A stretch of 64,000 nucleotides of DNA, taken from assembly GCA_022768245.1 (NCBI GenBank), contig JALEMR010000051.1, positions 42,600 through 106,599 on the forward strand, in the 5' to 3' direction. Under the pieces are notes generated by a model. The model had not been told where the DNA came from and ran no database searches. It worked only from the letters and a program-made list of their open reading frames with translations. Position numbers and translations under genes: made by a program. This document shows positions 36,069 through 45,658 of this stretch, piece after piece. Source of the stretch: Oscillospiraceae bacterium (GTDB lineage Bacteria; Bacillota; Clostridia; Oscillospirales; Ruminococcaceae). Within the stretch, counting starts at the first letter, position 1. Each line of letters begins with the position of its first letter.

Positions 36069-36923
36069 CTACGAGAGGATATCCATAAGCGCCTCTGCGC
36101 AGCCGTCCTCGTCGATAATGTGAGTATCTCCTTCAATGCCAAGCTCACTGAGCCTGAACATAAGCTCTGTGACCTGTGGCACGTCCAGTCCCAGTGACTT
36201 CATTTTCTCCACATGAGAGAATACCTCGGAGGGAACGTCGTCCATTATTATCCTTCCGCCGTCCATGACGACCACTCTGTCAGCCTGTGCCGCCTCGTCC
36301 ATATAGTGAGTGATAAGGACAATAGTTATGCCATACTTTTCGTTGAGCTCGCGTATCGTGCTTATGACTTCACGTCTGCCCTTGGGGTCAAGCATTGCGG
36401 TGGGCTCGTCGAGGACTATGCAGTCTGGGCGCATTGCGATGATTCCTGCGATCGCCACTCTCTGCTTCTGACCGCCCGAAAGCTGGTGGGGAGAATGTTC
36501 TCTGTACTCGTACATGCCTACCGATTTGAGAGCGCTGTCCACACGCTCCCGCATTTCAGCGGGGTCCACTCCCATATTTTCCAGTGCGAAAGCCACGTCC
36601 TCTTCGACGATGGTCGCCACCAGCTGATTGTCGGGATTCTGGAATACCATTCCAACGTGATTGCGGATATCGAATAGGTGCGCCTCGTCGGAGGTGTCAA
36701 AGCCCGCGGTGTAGACCTTGCCTCCGCAGGGCAGAAGAATTGCGTTAAAATGCTTTGCAATGGTGGATTTTCCGCAGCCATTATGTCCGAGTATAGCAAG
36801 AAATTCTCCCTTTTTTATATTAAGGGAAAGATCCTTTAAAACCTGAACAGGTTCGGTCTTTTCCTCGTCGTAATCGTTGGAATAGTGAAAATCCACGTGC
36901 TCGGCAGTGATGATTTTTTCCAT
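36069..36923 (-). CDS. ecfA1: Energy-coupling factor transporter ATPase EcfA1
   Basis: The second ATPase of the ECF heterodimer. Its 284 residues carry Walker [31 protein letters not shown], signature [13 protein letters not shown] and Walker [12 protein letters not shown]. The Q-loop 'NPDNQ' form is typical of EcfA1. It is followed by ecfA2, ecfT and truA, so all three core subunits of the shared ECF module are made together and will serve S components encoded elsewhere. Confidence 0.94.
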   Translation of the reverse strand: MEKIITAEHVDFHYSNDYDEEKTEPVQVLKDLSLNIKKGEFLAILGHNGCGKSTIAKHFNAILLPCGGKVYTAGFDTSDEAHLFDIRNHVGMVFQNPDNQLVATIVEEDVAFALENMGVDPAEMRERVDSALKSVGMYEYREHSPHQLSGGQKQRVAIAGIIAMRPDCIVLDEPTAMLDPKGRREVISTIRELNEKYGITIVLITHYMDEAAQADRVVVMDGGRIIMDDVPSEVFSHVEKMKSLGLDVPQVTELMFRLSELGIEGDTHIIDEDGCAEALMDILS

Positions 36924-36926
36924 AGA

Positions 36927-37211
36927 CTATTCCCTTTCCGATTTATCCTTTCTGCCCTCGTAGTACATGACAGTATATAATGTTCCCATAACGGCGAGAA
37001 GAAATGCTGCCGCTGCGGAGAAAATCCATTTTGCGCTGCTTGTGCTGCCACTGATGAACACTGCGGAATAGCCGTTCCCACGCTTTTTAACAGAGGAGCC
37101 CTTCTTTTCGGTCTTGGAGTCAAGAAATTCCGACGCGGATATCAGCGAGCAGATAAAAGCTCCTATACCCGAAGCTGCGGCGGCAATGCCTTTGATGTTG
37201 TTCTTGTTCAT
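36927..37211 (-). CDS. Small two-helix membrane protein of unknown function
   Basis: 94 residues with an N-terminal hydrophobic stretch (about 7-25, Ala/Ile-rich), a charged middle (KTEKKGSSVKKRGNG) and a second hydrophobic helix (about 61-82), ending in a charged tail (EGRKDKSERE). No domain is recognised. GGAGG precedes the ATG. It is 3 bases upstream of ecfA1 and 12 bases downstream of the methyltransferase gene, so it is in the operon, but context does not reveal a role. Confidence 0.7.
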   Translation of the reverse strand: MNKNNIKGIAAAASGIGAFICSLISASEFLDSKTEKKGSSVKKRGNGYSAVFISGSTSSAKWIFSAAAAFLLAVMGTLYTVMYYEGRKDKSERE

Positions 37212-37223
37212 ACGATATCCTCC

Positions 37224-38102
37224 TTATCTGTGCCATACTGCCGTTGAGCCGCAGGGCAGAACAAATCCGCTGGATACAACGGGCAGTCCTATCTCATCGG
37301 CGGAAACTGTGCCGCCGAAACGTTCAATGAGGGTCTCTCCCAGTATATAGGACATTACCGAGGGAGAAAGTCCCGTAGTGTAGCTGTTCAGCAGGAAGAA
37401 CAGAGGGTCGTCGCTGAGCACCTGCGAGCAGAGCTTTACCAGGTCGTAAATGCAGTCCTCCAGCTTCCAGACCTCCTGATTGGGTCCTCTGCCGTAGGAG
37501 GGCGGGTCCATGATGACTGCGTCGTAACGTCTGCCCCGCTTTATTTCGCGTGCAACAAATTTCTCGCAGTCGTCCACTATCCAGCGTATGGGATTGTCGG
37601 ACAGACCGCTGGCAGCGGCGTTGTCTCTCGCCCATGCGACCATTCCTTTGGAAGCGTCCACATGGCAGACCTCCGCTCCCGCGGCGGAGCATGCAAGTGT
37701 TGCTCCGCCCGTGTAAGCGAAGAGATTAAGCACACTTATCTTACGTCCCGAGTTCCTGATAAGATTACCCATATAGTCCCAGTTGACCGCCTGCTCGGGG
37801 AAAAGCCCCGTATGCTTGAAGCCTGTGGGACGGATATTAAAGATGAGCCTTTCCCCTATCTCCATATCGTAGCAGATGTTCCAGGATTCGGGCAGCTTTC
37901 GCCTGAAATCCCACTGACCGCCGCCCTTGTCGGAGCGGTGATAATGCCCGTGAGCATTGTTCCACAGGGAACTGTGCCGTTCGGTCTTCCAGATGACCTG
38001 CGGGTCGGGACGGATAAGGACGATATCCTTCCATTTTTCAAGCTTTTCGGAGCAGGTGCAGTCCTCCAGACGATAGTCCTTCCATTTGTCGGCAGCTCTC
38101 AT
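37224..38102 (-). CDS. Class I SAM-dependent methyltransferase, RlmI/COG1092-like
   Basis: 292 residues resembling the catalytic part of RlmI-type 23S rRNA cytosine-5 methyltransferases. Visible motifs are LNLFAYTGGATLACSAAGA (SAM binding), HVDASKGMVAWARDN, and MDPPSYGRGP at the active site. The N-terminal PUA domain of RlmI is missing, so it belongs to the shorter COG1092-like group, whose exact target is uncertain. It lies between glmM and the small membrane protein. Confidence 0.8.
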   Translation of the reverse strand: MRAADKWKDYRLEDCTCSEKLEKWKDIVLIRPDPQVIWKTERHSSLWNNAHGHYHRSDKGGGQWDFRRKLPESWNICYDMEIGERLIFNIRPTGFKHTGLFPEQAVNWDYMGNLIRNSGRKISVLNLFAYTGGATLACSAAGAEVCHVDASKGMVAWARDNAAASGLSDNPIRWIVDDCEKFVAREIKRGRRYDAVIMDPPSYGRGPNQEVWKLEDCIYDLVKLCSQVLSDDPLFFLLNSYTTGLSPSVMSYILGETLIERFGGTVSADEIGLPVVSSGFVLPCGSTAVWHR

Positions 38103-38125
38103 TTATACGACCATTCCTTTCAGAT

Positions 38126-39496
38126 TTATACATTCTCGTCGAAGGGGCAGCATTCACGTATCTTGTCAGCGATAGCAACCGCCATATCGTTGATGATATC
38201 GAAGCGCTTGCCCTCTATCATCACGCGGATAAGGGGCTCGGTGCCGCTTTCACGGACGAGTATCCTTCCGCTGGAAGCAAGCTTCTTCTGATAAAGGGAT
38301 ATCATATCGCCTATCTCGTCGATATTTTTCCATGCTTCCTTCCATTTTGGCTGAATTTTCACGTTTATCATCACCTGCGGGAATCTCTCCATAACCGAGG
38401 CAAGCTCGGATAACCGCTTGCCCGTCCTGCGCATGATAGACAGCAGCTGAACTGCGGTGAGCTGACCGTCTCCCGTAGTTGCGAAGTCGCGGAAGATAAT
38501 GTGTCCCGACTGTTCGCCGCCGATAGAGTAGCCGTCCTTCACCATTCTTTCGAGTATGTAGCGGTCGCCCACCTTGGTGGTAACGACGTTGATGCCGTTC
38601 TCCTTGGCAAACTGTGAGAAGCCTATGTTGGTCATTACTGAAACAACGGCGGTATTTCCGCTGAGAGCATCCCTTTCCGCCATATCCTTTGCGAAAATGG
38701 CGATGAGCTTATCTCCGTCCACAAGAGCGCCGTTTTCGTCCACAGCAAGACAGCGGTCCGCGTCGCCGTCAAAGGCGATACCCACCTGACAGCGGTTCTC
38801 CTTTACGAATGCGGACAGATAGTCCATATGCGTAGAGCCGCAGTTTTCGTTGATATTCGTTCCGTCGGGGGAAGAGCTGAGCATGATTACCTGCGCTCCC
38901 CTGCGGCTGAATATCCGTTCCGCCGTTGCGCTTGCGGAGCCGTTGGCACAGTCGATAGCTATCCTCATTCCGCCCAGGTCGTTGTTCACAGTTGATAAGA
39001 TGTGCTTGCAGTAGTCCTCGCAGGCGTTCACGTCAACGGACAATCTGCCCACATTTGCACCGCCCGTTACCGCAGCGGATATCTTTTCGGGAGTGTCCAG
39101 AACGAGAGCCTCTATCTCCTCTTCGATCTCGTCGGAGAGCTTGTAGCCCGTGCCCGAAAACAGCTTGATACCGTTGAATTCCATGCTGTTATGCGAAGCG
39201 GATATCATAACGCCTGCGTCGGCTCCACGCTCCTTGACGAGGTAAGCCACGGCGGGAGTGGGAACAACGCCCAGAAGAACGGCGTCTGCTCCTATTGACA
39301 GTATGCCCGCCGTAAGCGCCGATTCGAGAACGTCCGAAGAAATTCTCGTATCCTTTCCGATAACGATCTTAGCCTTATGCCTGCTTTTCTGCGTAAGGAC
39401 CATAGCTGCGGCTCTGCCTATCTGCATGGCGAGCTCGCAGGTGAGTTCAGTTATTGCGACGCCCCTTGCGCCGTCTGTACCGAATAATCTTCCCAT
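38126..39496 (-). CDS. glmM: Phosphoglucosamine mutase
   Basis: GlmM converts glucosamine-6-phosphate to glucosamine-1-phosphate, the step before UDP-GlcNAc in wall synthesis. The 456 residues have the phosphoserine loop ISASHNSMEFNG, Mg site FDGDADRC, sugar loop GGEQSGH and phosphate loop RESGTEPLIRVM. Start ATG 39496 (MGRLFGTDGARG) has GGAG 6 bases upstream. The TTG four codons earlier overlaps that site and is rejected. Confidence 0.96.
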   Translation of the reverse strand: MGRLFGTDGARGVAITELTCELAMQIGRAAAMVLTQKSRHKAKIVIGKDTRISSDVLESALTAGILSIGADAVLLGVVPTPAVAYLVKERGADAGVMISASHNSMEFNGIKLFSGTGYKLSDEIEEEIEALVLDTPEKISAAVTGGANVGRLSVDVNACEDYCKHILSTVNNDLGGMRIAIDCANGSASATAERIFSRRGAQVIMLSSSPDGTNINENCGSTHMDYLSAFVKENRCQVGIAFDGDADRCLAVDENGALVDGDKLIAIFAKDMAERDALSGNTAVVSVMTNIGFSQFAKENGINVVTTKVGDRYILERMVKDGYSIGGEQSGHIIFRDFATTGDGQLTAVQLLSIMRRTGKRLSELASVMERFPQVMINVKIQPKWKEAWKNIDEIGDMISLYQKKLASSGRILVRESGTEPLIRVMIEGKRFDIINDMAVAIADKIRECCPFDENV

Positions 39497-39530
39497 AATT
39501 ATCTCCAATCTATACTATATTATTAAGTAA

Positions 39531-40619
39531 TCAGTTCTGTTCGAACAGGCTCTGCTGTTTGAGGTCATCTGCGGACTTTGCGATCTTTTCTGGAAGAGGA
39601 TATCCCATATGCTCGTAAGCAAGAGCGGTAGCGCAGCGTCCCCGCGGAGTGCGGGAGATAAATCCAAGCTGCATGAGATAGGGCTCGCAGACGTCCTCCA
39701 GCGTAACGGACTCCTCGCCGATAGCCGCCGCAAGAGTTTCCAGTCCCACGGGACCTCCCGAGTAGCCCTTTATCATCATTTCCAGCATGCGCTTGTCAAG
39801 ACTGTCGAGCCCTAAGCTGTCTATCTCCATTCTGTCGAGGGCAATGGAAGCTATATCGCCCGTTATCTTTCCGTCGCCGATGACCTCGGCAAAATCGCGG
39901 ACACGCTTCAGCAGACGGTTAGCGATTCGGGGAGTACCTCTTGAACGTTTAGCTATCTCCGCAGCGCCGTCCTTGTCGCAGGCAACGCCGAGGATAGTCG
40001 CCGAGCGGAGAATTATCTCCCCCAGCTGTTCAAAGGAATATAATTCCAGACGCTGAACAACTCCGAATCGGTCACGCAGCGGTGCGGAAAGCTGACCCGA
40101 GCGTGTAGTCGCGCCGATAAGGGTGAACTTGTTGAGATCGACCCGCAGAGACCGTGCCGACGGACCCTTTCCGATGATGATATCCAGTGCGAAGTCCTCC
40201 ATTGCGGGATAGAGTATTTCCTCAATGGCACGGGACATGCGGTGTATCTCGTCGATGAACAGCACGTCGTTTTCATTCAGATTTGTCAGAAGAGCGGCAA
40301 GATCTCCCGGCTTTTCGATTGCGGGACCGCTGGTTATGCGGATATTGACTCCCATTTCCTTGGCAATAATTGCGGAAAGGGTAGTCTTTCCCAGTCCCGG
40401 AGGACCGTACAGCAGAACATGATCGAGAGGCTCTCCCCTGTTCTTGGCAGCCTGAATGTATATCCGCATATTTTCCTTGACCTTATCCTGACCGATATAC
40501 TCGGCAAGGCTCTGGGGACGAAGGGAATATTCGAAGCCCTCGGCTTCCATGGAAGTAAGCTCGGGAGAAACTATGCGTTCCTCGGAGCTTTCAAAACTCA
40601 TATCGCTTGTTTCAAGCAA
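39531..40619 (-). CDS. ruvB: Holliday junction branch migration helicase RuvB
   Basis: RuvB is the hexameric motor that drives branch migration with RuvA. The 362 residues have Walker [13 protein letters not shown], Walker B FIDEIHRM, sensor [18 protein letters not shown] and a C-terminal winged helix. The TTG start (40619) is favoured because AGGAG lies 8 bases upstream; the alternative ATG (40601) would be 26 bases away. ruvC, ruvA and ruvB are all in this operon, split by one phosphatase-like gene. Confidence 0.96.
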   Translation of the reverse strand: MLETSDMSFESSEERIVSPELTSMEAEGFEYSLRPQSLAEYIGQDKVKENMRIYIQAAKNRGEPLDHVLLYGPPGLGKTTLSAIIAKEMGVNIRITSGPAIEKPGDLAALLTNLNENDVLFIDEIHRMSRAIEEILYPAMEDFALDIIIGKGPSARSLRVDLNKFTLIGATTRSGQLSAPLRDRFGVVQRLELYSFEQLGEIILRSATILGVACDKDGAAEIAKRSRGTPRIANRLLKRVRDFAEVIGDGKITGDIASIALDRMEIDSLGLDSLDKRMLEMMIKGYSGGPVGLETLAAAIGEESVTLEDVCEPYLMQLGFISRTPRGRCATALAYEHMGYPLPEKIAKSADDLKQQSLFEQN

Positions 40620-40634
40620 AGGTATCTCTCCTAA

Positions 40635-41843
40635 TCAAAAGAATTTTATATTCGGGGTAACATCGCCCAGCATAGGCGGACGATATTCCAGAGTTTTTCT
40701 CGTAGAAACGGTAATGAGAGGAACTATCATTTCCTCGTCGGTAAGACCTCCGCAGGCAGCTAAGGGAGCGGTGCGGGGCTTTTCGTTAAGCGCCCTGAAC
40801 CGCAGGGTCTTATCGGAGATGCCGCAGGCAACGTAATCGCCGGTAAAATCGCTGACCTTCGGGTGAGTATTGCCCTTGCCGTATATCCCCTTGCGCATTA
40901 TCTCCGTTCCGGGGATAAGGGTGAAGCTGTCACCGTACAGCTCGGTGAACAGCCGATAGAACTCTCCCCGTCTGTCCTGCTTTGTGAAGAAGCCCATAGC
41001 CCTGCCCTCCATATCGGGCGGCATGAGCAGACAGTCCATAAGGGAGCGGTTCAGATTGACGGGTATCTCCTCGGAGATATCGGTCATGCCGTGTCCCGCG
41101 GAGACTATAAACAGCGTATCGGTCAGCTTTTCGCAGCTCTGCTCCAGATTCGTGTTGAATTCGGACAGACATTCATACACCTCGTCGGAGAAGCAGCCGT
41201 GGAGCCTTGCCTGTTCGGCGATCTCGTTCCACTGAACGAATGTGAAGGTATGCTGCTTAGTTTCGCAGATGAGGGAGATGAGCTCGAACAGCTTTTTCTG
41301 ATTATCCGCCGTCTTGTGATAGTTCCCGTTTTCGGGGATAGGATAAGGTGACTGGGATATTGAGAAGGGCTGAACGTTTGCGATGACCGATTTTTTGATA
41401 TCGGAGAAAATGCTCTCGTGGGGCATGATGAACTGTGCCACATTGGGCTGTGCCACCGACTGGCGGCTGTAGGAATCACAGTTGTGGAAAACGCTGACGG
41501 TGCGGCAGAATTCCTTGAAGAACAGATTGTGTCCCAGCCAGCCGTGTTCATTGGGAGAAAGACCCGTCAGCATGCTGATGTAGGAAGCAGTCCTCGCCGC
41601 GGGAAACACCGACGTAAGAGAGCATATGTATCTGCTGCGGAGAAAGGAGCCTTTTTCAAGGGTATTGTTGAGGATATCCTTTCCCATGCCGTTCATCATG
41701 ATAAGCACGATGTTTTTGTAGAAGCCGTTCAGACAGCGGTCCAGCTCCTTCAAAGTGGGATAAGCCGCCGAGGTGCGGTAATATTTTCGGATAGACGAGA
41801 TGATATTGATGATGCCGTTGTTATAATCGGGATATGAGAACAT
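40635..41843 (-). CDS. Alkaline-phosphatase-superfamily protein, probably catalytically degenerate
   Basis: 402 residues with the type I phosphodiesterase/nucleotide pyrophosphatase layout (VFPAARTASYISMLTGLSPNEHG, GWLGHNLFF, SAGHGMTD). Key metal ligands appear changed: the N-terminal D-G-(M/L)-G is NGMG (Asn51), the ADHG motif is AGHG (Gly250), and the nucleophile position in P-x-x-T reads PAART, so Thr85 is shifted or lost. It may bind rather than hydrolyse, or use a variant site. It lies between ruvA and ruvB, with intact frame and a good AGAGGA site. Substrate unknown. Confidence 0.7.
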   Translation of the reverse strand: MFSYPDYNNGIINIISSIRKYYRTSAAYPTLKELDRCLNGFYKNIVLIMMNGMGKDILNNTLEKGSFLRSRYICSLTSVFPAARTASYISMLTGLSPNEHGWLGHNLFFKEFCRTVSVFHNCDSYSRQSVAQPNVAQFIMPHESIFSDIKKSVIANVQPFSISQSPYPIPENGNYHKTADNQKKLFELISLICETKQHTFTFVQWNEIAEQARLHGCFSDEVYECLSEFNTNLEQSCEKLTDTLFIVSAGHGMTDISEEIPVNLNRSLMDCLLMPPDMEGRAMGFFTKQDRRGEFYRLFTELYGDSFTLIPGTEIMRKGIYGKGNTHPKVSDFTGDYVACGISDKTLRFRALNEKPRTAPLAACGGLTDEEMIVPLITVSTRKTLEYRPPMLGDVTPNIKFF

Positions 41844-41885
41844 CGTAGATCATTCCTCTCTGAAAGCCCATGCTTTGCGCAGAGC

Positions 41886-42491
41886 TTAAAATTTTGAAAC
41901 CATTGATTTAAGAGCAAGTCTGATAAGCTCCTCGGCGGAAAGCGACGAGTCCAGCTTAGAGACTGCCTGAACGGCTTCGGTGGTGGAGTATCCCAGCACC
42001 ACAAGCGCCGAAACGGCTTCTCCGACGTTTCCGTCTGCGGGGGATGCTGCCGCTTCCGCAAAGGAAGCTGCTCCCGAGACGGAGAGCTGTTCCTTGCTGA
42101 TCTTATCCTTAAGCTCCAGCACGATACGCTGTGCAAGCTTGGGACCCACGCCCTTTGTCTTGGTGAAAAGCTTGTAGTCGCCCGAAGCCACATTGATAGC
42201 AAACTGTTCGGGGGTAGTGTCGGACAGTATGGAGAGCGCCGCCTTGGGACCCACTCCCGAAACGGAGAGTAGCTGCTTGAAGCAGGCAAGCTCCTGTTTG
42301 CGGGAGAAACCGAAAAGCTCCACTGCGTCCTCGCGGACGCTCATATATGTATATAAGAACACTTCCTCGCCGGAATTTATCTGAGACAGGGTAGAATATG
42401 TGGTGCGGCAGGCGTAGCCCACTCCCCCGCATTCCACCACGGCGAGCCCCTGCTCCTTGTGGATAAGTTTTCCTTTAACGCTGTATATCAT
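41886..42491 (-). CDS. ruvA: Holliday junction branch migration protein RuvA
   Basis: RuvA tetramers bind four-way junctions and recruit RuvB. The 201 residues comprise the N-terminal OB fold (MIYSVKGKLIHKEQGLAVVECGGVGY), two helix-hairpin-helix motifs (LLSVSGVGPKAALSIL, TKGVGPKLAQRIVLELKDK), an Ala/Ser linker and the C-terminal RuvB-binding helices. It is 13 bases downstream of ruvC. Confidence 0.96.
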   Translation of the reverse strand: MIYSVKGKLIHKEQGLAVVECGGVGYACRTTYSTLSQINSGEEVFLYTYMSVREDAVELFGFSRKQELACFKQLLSVSGVGPKAALSILSDTTPEQFAINVASGDYKLFTKTKGVGPKLAQRIVLELKDKISKEQLSVSGAASFAEAAASPADGNVGEAVSALVVLGYSTTEAVQAVSKLDSSLSAEELIRLALKSMVSKF

Positions 42492-42504
42492 ATTTATCTA
42501 TCCT

Positions 42505-42993
42505 TTACTTTGGAATTTCGATGCCTGTTTTATTGTGTCCGTGACAGATGGCCAGTGCAAGAGCGTCGGCAGCGTCGTCGGGCTTGGGAGTTTTTACAAG
42601 ACCAAGTATCTTCCGTGTCATTTCCATGACCTGCTGTTTTTCCGCCCTGCCGTAGCCGACAACGGACTGCTTCACCTGAAGCGGAGTATATTCATATATG
42701 GGAACGCCCGCATTGACAGCCGCAAGCAGGATAACTCCCCTTGCCTCCGCCACGTCGATGCCCGTTGTGATGTTGGTGTTGAAGAAAAGCTTTTCAATGC
42801 TCATGACGTCGGGCTTATATGCGGACAGGAGGGTACCCATGTCATCGCAGATGACTTTCAGCCGCAGGGCAAAATCGGTTCCCGCCTCGGTGGTAATGGC
42901 TCCGAAGGTGACGGGCTTAAATTTGTAGCCGTCGTAATCCAGTATACCGTAGCCGACTATCGCATACCCCGGGTCGATGCCTAATATCCGCAA
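42505..42993 (-). CDS. ruvC: Crossover junction endodeoxyribonuclease RuvC
   Basis: RuvC resolves Holliday junctions. The 162 residues carry the catalytic acids in GIDPGYAIVGYG, SIEKLFFNTN and PDDAADALALAICHG. It starts with TTG at 42993 behind AAAGGA with 8-base spacing. It is the first gene of the long minus-strand unit, transcribed from the promoter at 43036-43064. Confidence 0.95.
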   Translation of the reverse strand: MRILGIDPGYAIVGYGILDYDGYKFKPVTFGAITTEAGTDFALRLKVICDDMGTLLSAYKPDVMSIEKLFFNTNITTGIDVAEARGVILLAAVNAGVPIYEYTPLQVKQSVVGYGRAEKQQVMEMTRKILGLVKTPKPDDAADALALAICHGHNKTGIEIPK

Positions 42994-43035
42994 AAGATCA
43001 GTCCTTTCCCGTGATTATTTTTGAACACACATTTT

Positions 43036-43064
43036 ATTATAACACATTTATACATAATACGCAA
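43036..43064 (-). promoter_or_regulatory. Promoter of the ruvC-to-clpE unit
   Basis: Minus-strand TTGCGT (43064-43059), 17-base spacer, TATAAT (43041-43036). It is back to back with the pheA promoter. Confidence 0.75.
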
Positions 43065-43082
43065 GTTTTTTATAAAAAGTTA

Positions 43083-43111
43083 TTGTAATTTAAGAAAAAA
43101 TTTAGTATAAT
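43083..43111 (+). promoter_or_regulatory. Promoter of pheA-ispD
   Basis: TTGTAA (43083-43088), 17-base spacer, TATAAT (43106-43111), about 40 bases before the start codon. There is no T-box or peptide leader in the short 5' region. Confidence 0.8.
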
Positions 43112-43152
43112 AATAACATTGGATAAAAATATGAGAAAAGGAATGAAACCGA

Positions 43153-44268
43153 ATGGACTTAACAGAGCTCAGAAATCAGATAGACGATATCGACGAGCAG
43201 ATACTTGATCTGTTTGTAAAGAGAATGGACGTGTGCAGAAAGGTCGCCGAATATAAGCGGGAGAATGACCTGCCCGTCATGCAGGGAGGAAGAGAAGAGC
43301 AGGTGATACGGCGGATACGCTCCCTTTCCCCCGACGGTCTGGAGGACGGCAGCGAGATGCTGTTCACCGAAATAATGGATATAAGCAAAAGTATCCAGAA
43401 TCGCGAGCTGTTCTACAAATCCGCGCAGATAATGCAGCCGAAGCTGTTCCTGCCGAAAATGGCGAGATATATCGCCTGCCCTGGCGTGGAGGGCTCCAAT
43501 ACGGAGATCGCCGCACATAAGGTATTCCCCGGCAAGGAGATAAAATACTGCCGAGGCTTCGAGGAGGTTTTCAGTGCCGTCGAGAACAACGAGGTGGATT
43601 TCGGCATTATCCCCATTCAGAACTCCACTGCGGGAAACGTCACCGAGACCTACGATCTCATGGCAAAGCATAATTTCTACATAGCTGCGTCCACCAAGGT
43701 GGAGATAAATCATTGTCTGGCAGTAAAGAAGGGCACCTCCTTCATGGATATAACGAAGGTGTACTCTCACCCGCAGGCGCTGTCACAGTGCTCGGATTTC
43801 CTCAAGGAGAACAGCTTTGTAACTAGAGAGAGCCTGAACACGTCCCTCGCCGCGCAGAAGGTAGCCGAGAGCAAAGAGCCCTATGCATGCATATGCAATT
43901 CCCACTGTGCGGAGATAAACGGTCTGGAGATACTCAATGATAACATCTCCAATGCAGATAAGAATGTGACCCGCTTCATCTGCATATCGAAGGATTTCTA
44001 CGCCACGGAAAATGCGAATATCATCACAGTAGCGCTGTCCGCGCCTCATAAGAAGGGCTCGCTGTTCCGACTGCTGTCGAGATTTGCCATAAACGGCTTC
44101 AATCTGGTGCGCATCGAGAACAAGCCCCTTGCAGGCACCGATTTCGAGGTGCGGTTCTACTTCGACTTCGAGGGCAGATTTGACGATATCAACGTATGTG
44201 CGCTCATGGACGAGCTCAAAAAGGAGCTAACCTATTTCAAGCTGCTGGGCAACTACAGCGAAATATAA
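43153..44268 (+). CDS. pheA: Bifunctional chorismate mutase/prephenate dehydratase (P-protein)
   Basis: Makes phenylpyruvate from chorismate for phenylalanine synthesis. The 371 residues contain an AroQ chorismate mutase helix bundle (about 1-85, LRNQIDDIDEQILDLFVKRM), a prephenate dehydratase domain (about 105-285, with the catalytic NVTRF motif) and a C-terminal ACT domain (about 295-371) with GFNLVRIENKP in place of the usual ESRP-type phenylalanine site. Feedback inhibition by phenylalanine is therefore likely. Confidence 0.93.
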   Translation: MDLTELRNQIDDIDEQILDLFVKRMDVCRKVAEYKRENDLPVMQGGREEQVIRRIRSLSPDGLEDGSEMLFTEIMDISKSIQNRELFYKSAQIMQPKLFLPKMARYIACPGVEGSNTEIAAHKVFPGKEIKYCRGFEEVFSAVENNEVDFGIIPIQNSTAGNVTETYDLMAKHNFYIAASTKVEINHCLAVKKGTSFMDITKVYSHPQALSQCSDFLKENSFVTRESLNTSLAAQKVAESKEPYACICNSHCAEINGLEILNDNISNADKNVTRFICISKDFYATENANIITVALSAPHKKGSLFRLLSRFAINGFNLVRIENKPLAGTDFEVRFYFDFEGRFDDINVCALMDELKKELTYFKLLGNYSEI

Positions 44269-44280
44269 GGAAGAGATGAT

Positions 44281-44967
44281 ATGCAGAAGGTAACAGTCAT
44301 CATAGCGGCTGCGGGGAATGCGTCGAGAATGGGCGGTATCACGAAGCAGCTGGCACAGCTTTGCGGAAAGCCCGTCATCGTCCATTCTATGGAGGTTTTC
44401 CAGAGAATGGACGAGGTGGCGGAGATAATAGTGTCCGCCAAGGACGAGCATGCGGACATCATCGGAGCTGCGGCGGAAAAGCACGGTATCACGAAGCTTG
44501 CGGCTATCGTAAGCGGCGGAGAAACGCGGCAGGGATCGGTGATAAACGGACTGAAAGCCGCTTCGAAGGAGACCTCGCTTATCGCAGTCCATGACGCGGC
44601 GCGTCCCCTTGTGAAGGAGAAGTTTGTGAGGCAGTGCATACGTGACGCGGAGATTTTCGGTGCCGCAGCATTGGGTGTTCCCGTTAAGGACACCCTTAAG
44701 GTGGTCAGCGGCGGGCTTGTGACGGACACTCCCGACCGCAGCAGTCTGTACGCTATCCAGACACCGCAGATATTCCGCAAGGATGTGTATTATAAGGGCG
44801 TGAATTTTGCCGTCGAGCATGGGCTGGACTTTACCGACGACTGTCAGCTGGTGGAAGCGGTAGGCGTGAAGGTCTGCGTATCCCCGTCGGACTATTTCAA
44901 TATCAAGATAACCACTCCCGAGGATCTGCAAATTGCGGAAATATTGTCCAAAATCGAGGATAAATAG
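44281..44967 (+). CDS. ispD: 2-C-methyl-D-erythritol 4-phosphate cytidylyltransferase
   Basis: Third step of the non-mevalonate (MEP) isoprenoid pathway: CTP plus MEP to CDP-ME. The 228 residues have the N-terminal nucleotide loop IIAAAGNASRMGG (the usual AAGxGxRMG with Asn at the third position), VHDAARPLV, DTLK and TDDCQLVEA. It lies 12 bases downstream of pheA; ispF follows after 147 bases. Confidence 0.94.
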   Translation: MQKVTVIIAAAGNASRMGGITKQLAQLCGKPVIVHSMEVFQRMDEVAEIIVSAKDEHADIIGAAAEKHGITKLAAIVSGGETRQGSVINGLKAASKETSLIAVHDAARPLVKEKFVRQCIRDAEIFGAAALGVPVKDTLKVVSGGLVTDTPDRSSLYAIQTPQIFRKDVYYKGVNFAVEHGLDFTDDCQLVEAVGVKVCVSPSDYFNIKITTPEDLQIAEILSKIEDK

Positions 44968-45114
44968 CAGGAATATTTATGCAAGAATACAATATTTCGA
45001 CAGAATTAACAAACATTCACGGAAAATTAACAAACTTGGAGCCGCAAAATTGTATAATAAAATGGTATTGAAATGTGGAATATGTAAACGATTATCTTTT
45101 TCGGAGGAAATATT

Positions 45115-45603
45115 ATGCTGAGGATAGGACACGGTTATGATGTTCACCGACTTACGGAAGGAAGACGGCTTGTTCTCGGCGGAGTTGATATTCCCTTTGA
45201 AAAGGGTGCCGACGGTCATTCCGACGCAGATGTTCTTGTGCACGCCATAATGGACAGCATTCTCGGAGCGCTTGCGCTGGGCGATATCGGACAGCATTTC
45301 CCCGATACGGACGACAGATATAAGGACGCGGACAGTATCGAACTGCTAAAAACTGTCATAGTAATCGCAGCAGAGAACGGTTATACTATTAATAACATCG
45401 ACTCGACGGTGATCTGTCAGAGACCGAAGCTCAAAGACTATATCCCCGAAATGCGCAGAAGAATAGCCGAAGCATGCAGGTGTGACATATCGTCGGTGAG
45501 CGTAAAGGCGACAACAGAGGAAAAGCTGGGATTTACGGGAGACGGCAGCGGTATTGCAGCCCATGCAGTCTGTACGCTTATAAAAGCGGGTCCGGCGGCT
45601 TGA
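45115..45603 (+). CDS. ispF: 2-C-methyl-D-erythritol 2,4-cyclodiphosphate synthase
   Basis: Fifth step of the MEP pathway, forming the cyclic diphosphate. The 162-residue product carries the metal site GHGYDVHRL (Asp-x-His) and [14 protein letters not shown], with FPDTD, plus the C-terminal [25 protein letters not shown] precedes the ATG. A TATAAT at 45053-45058 without a convincing -35 may give it a separate weak promoter. Confidence 0.96.
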   Translation: MLRIGHGYDVHRLTEGRRLVLGGVDIPFEKGADGHSDADVLVHAIMDSILGALALGDIGQHFPDTDDRYKDADSIELLKTVIVIAAENGYTINNIDSTVICQRPKLKDYIPEMRRRIAEACRCDISSVSVKATTEEKLGFTGDGSGIAAHAVCTLIKAGPAA

Positions 45604-45658
45604 TAACGATAAGTACCGCAAACGGCGGATTACATAATAATAGAAAGGATATGCTGAT

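Noticed and set aside
45027..45058. Strong promoter before ispF
   Set aside because: TATAAT is present, but the only TTAACA is 20 bases away and the ispD-ispF gap could simply be within one operon; at best a weak promoter.
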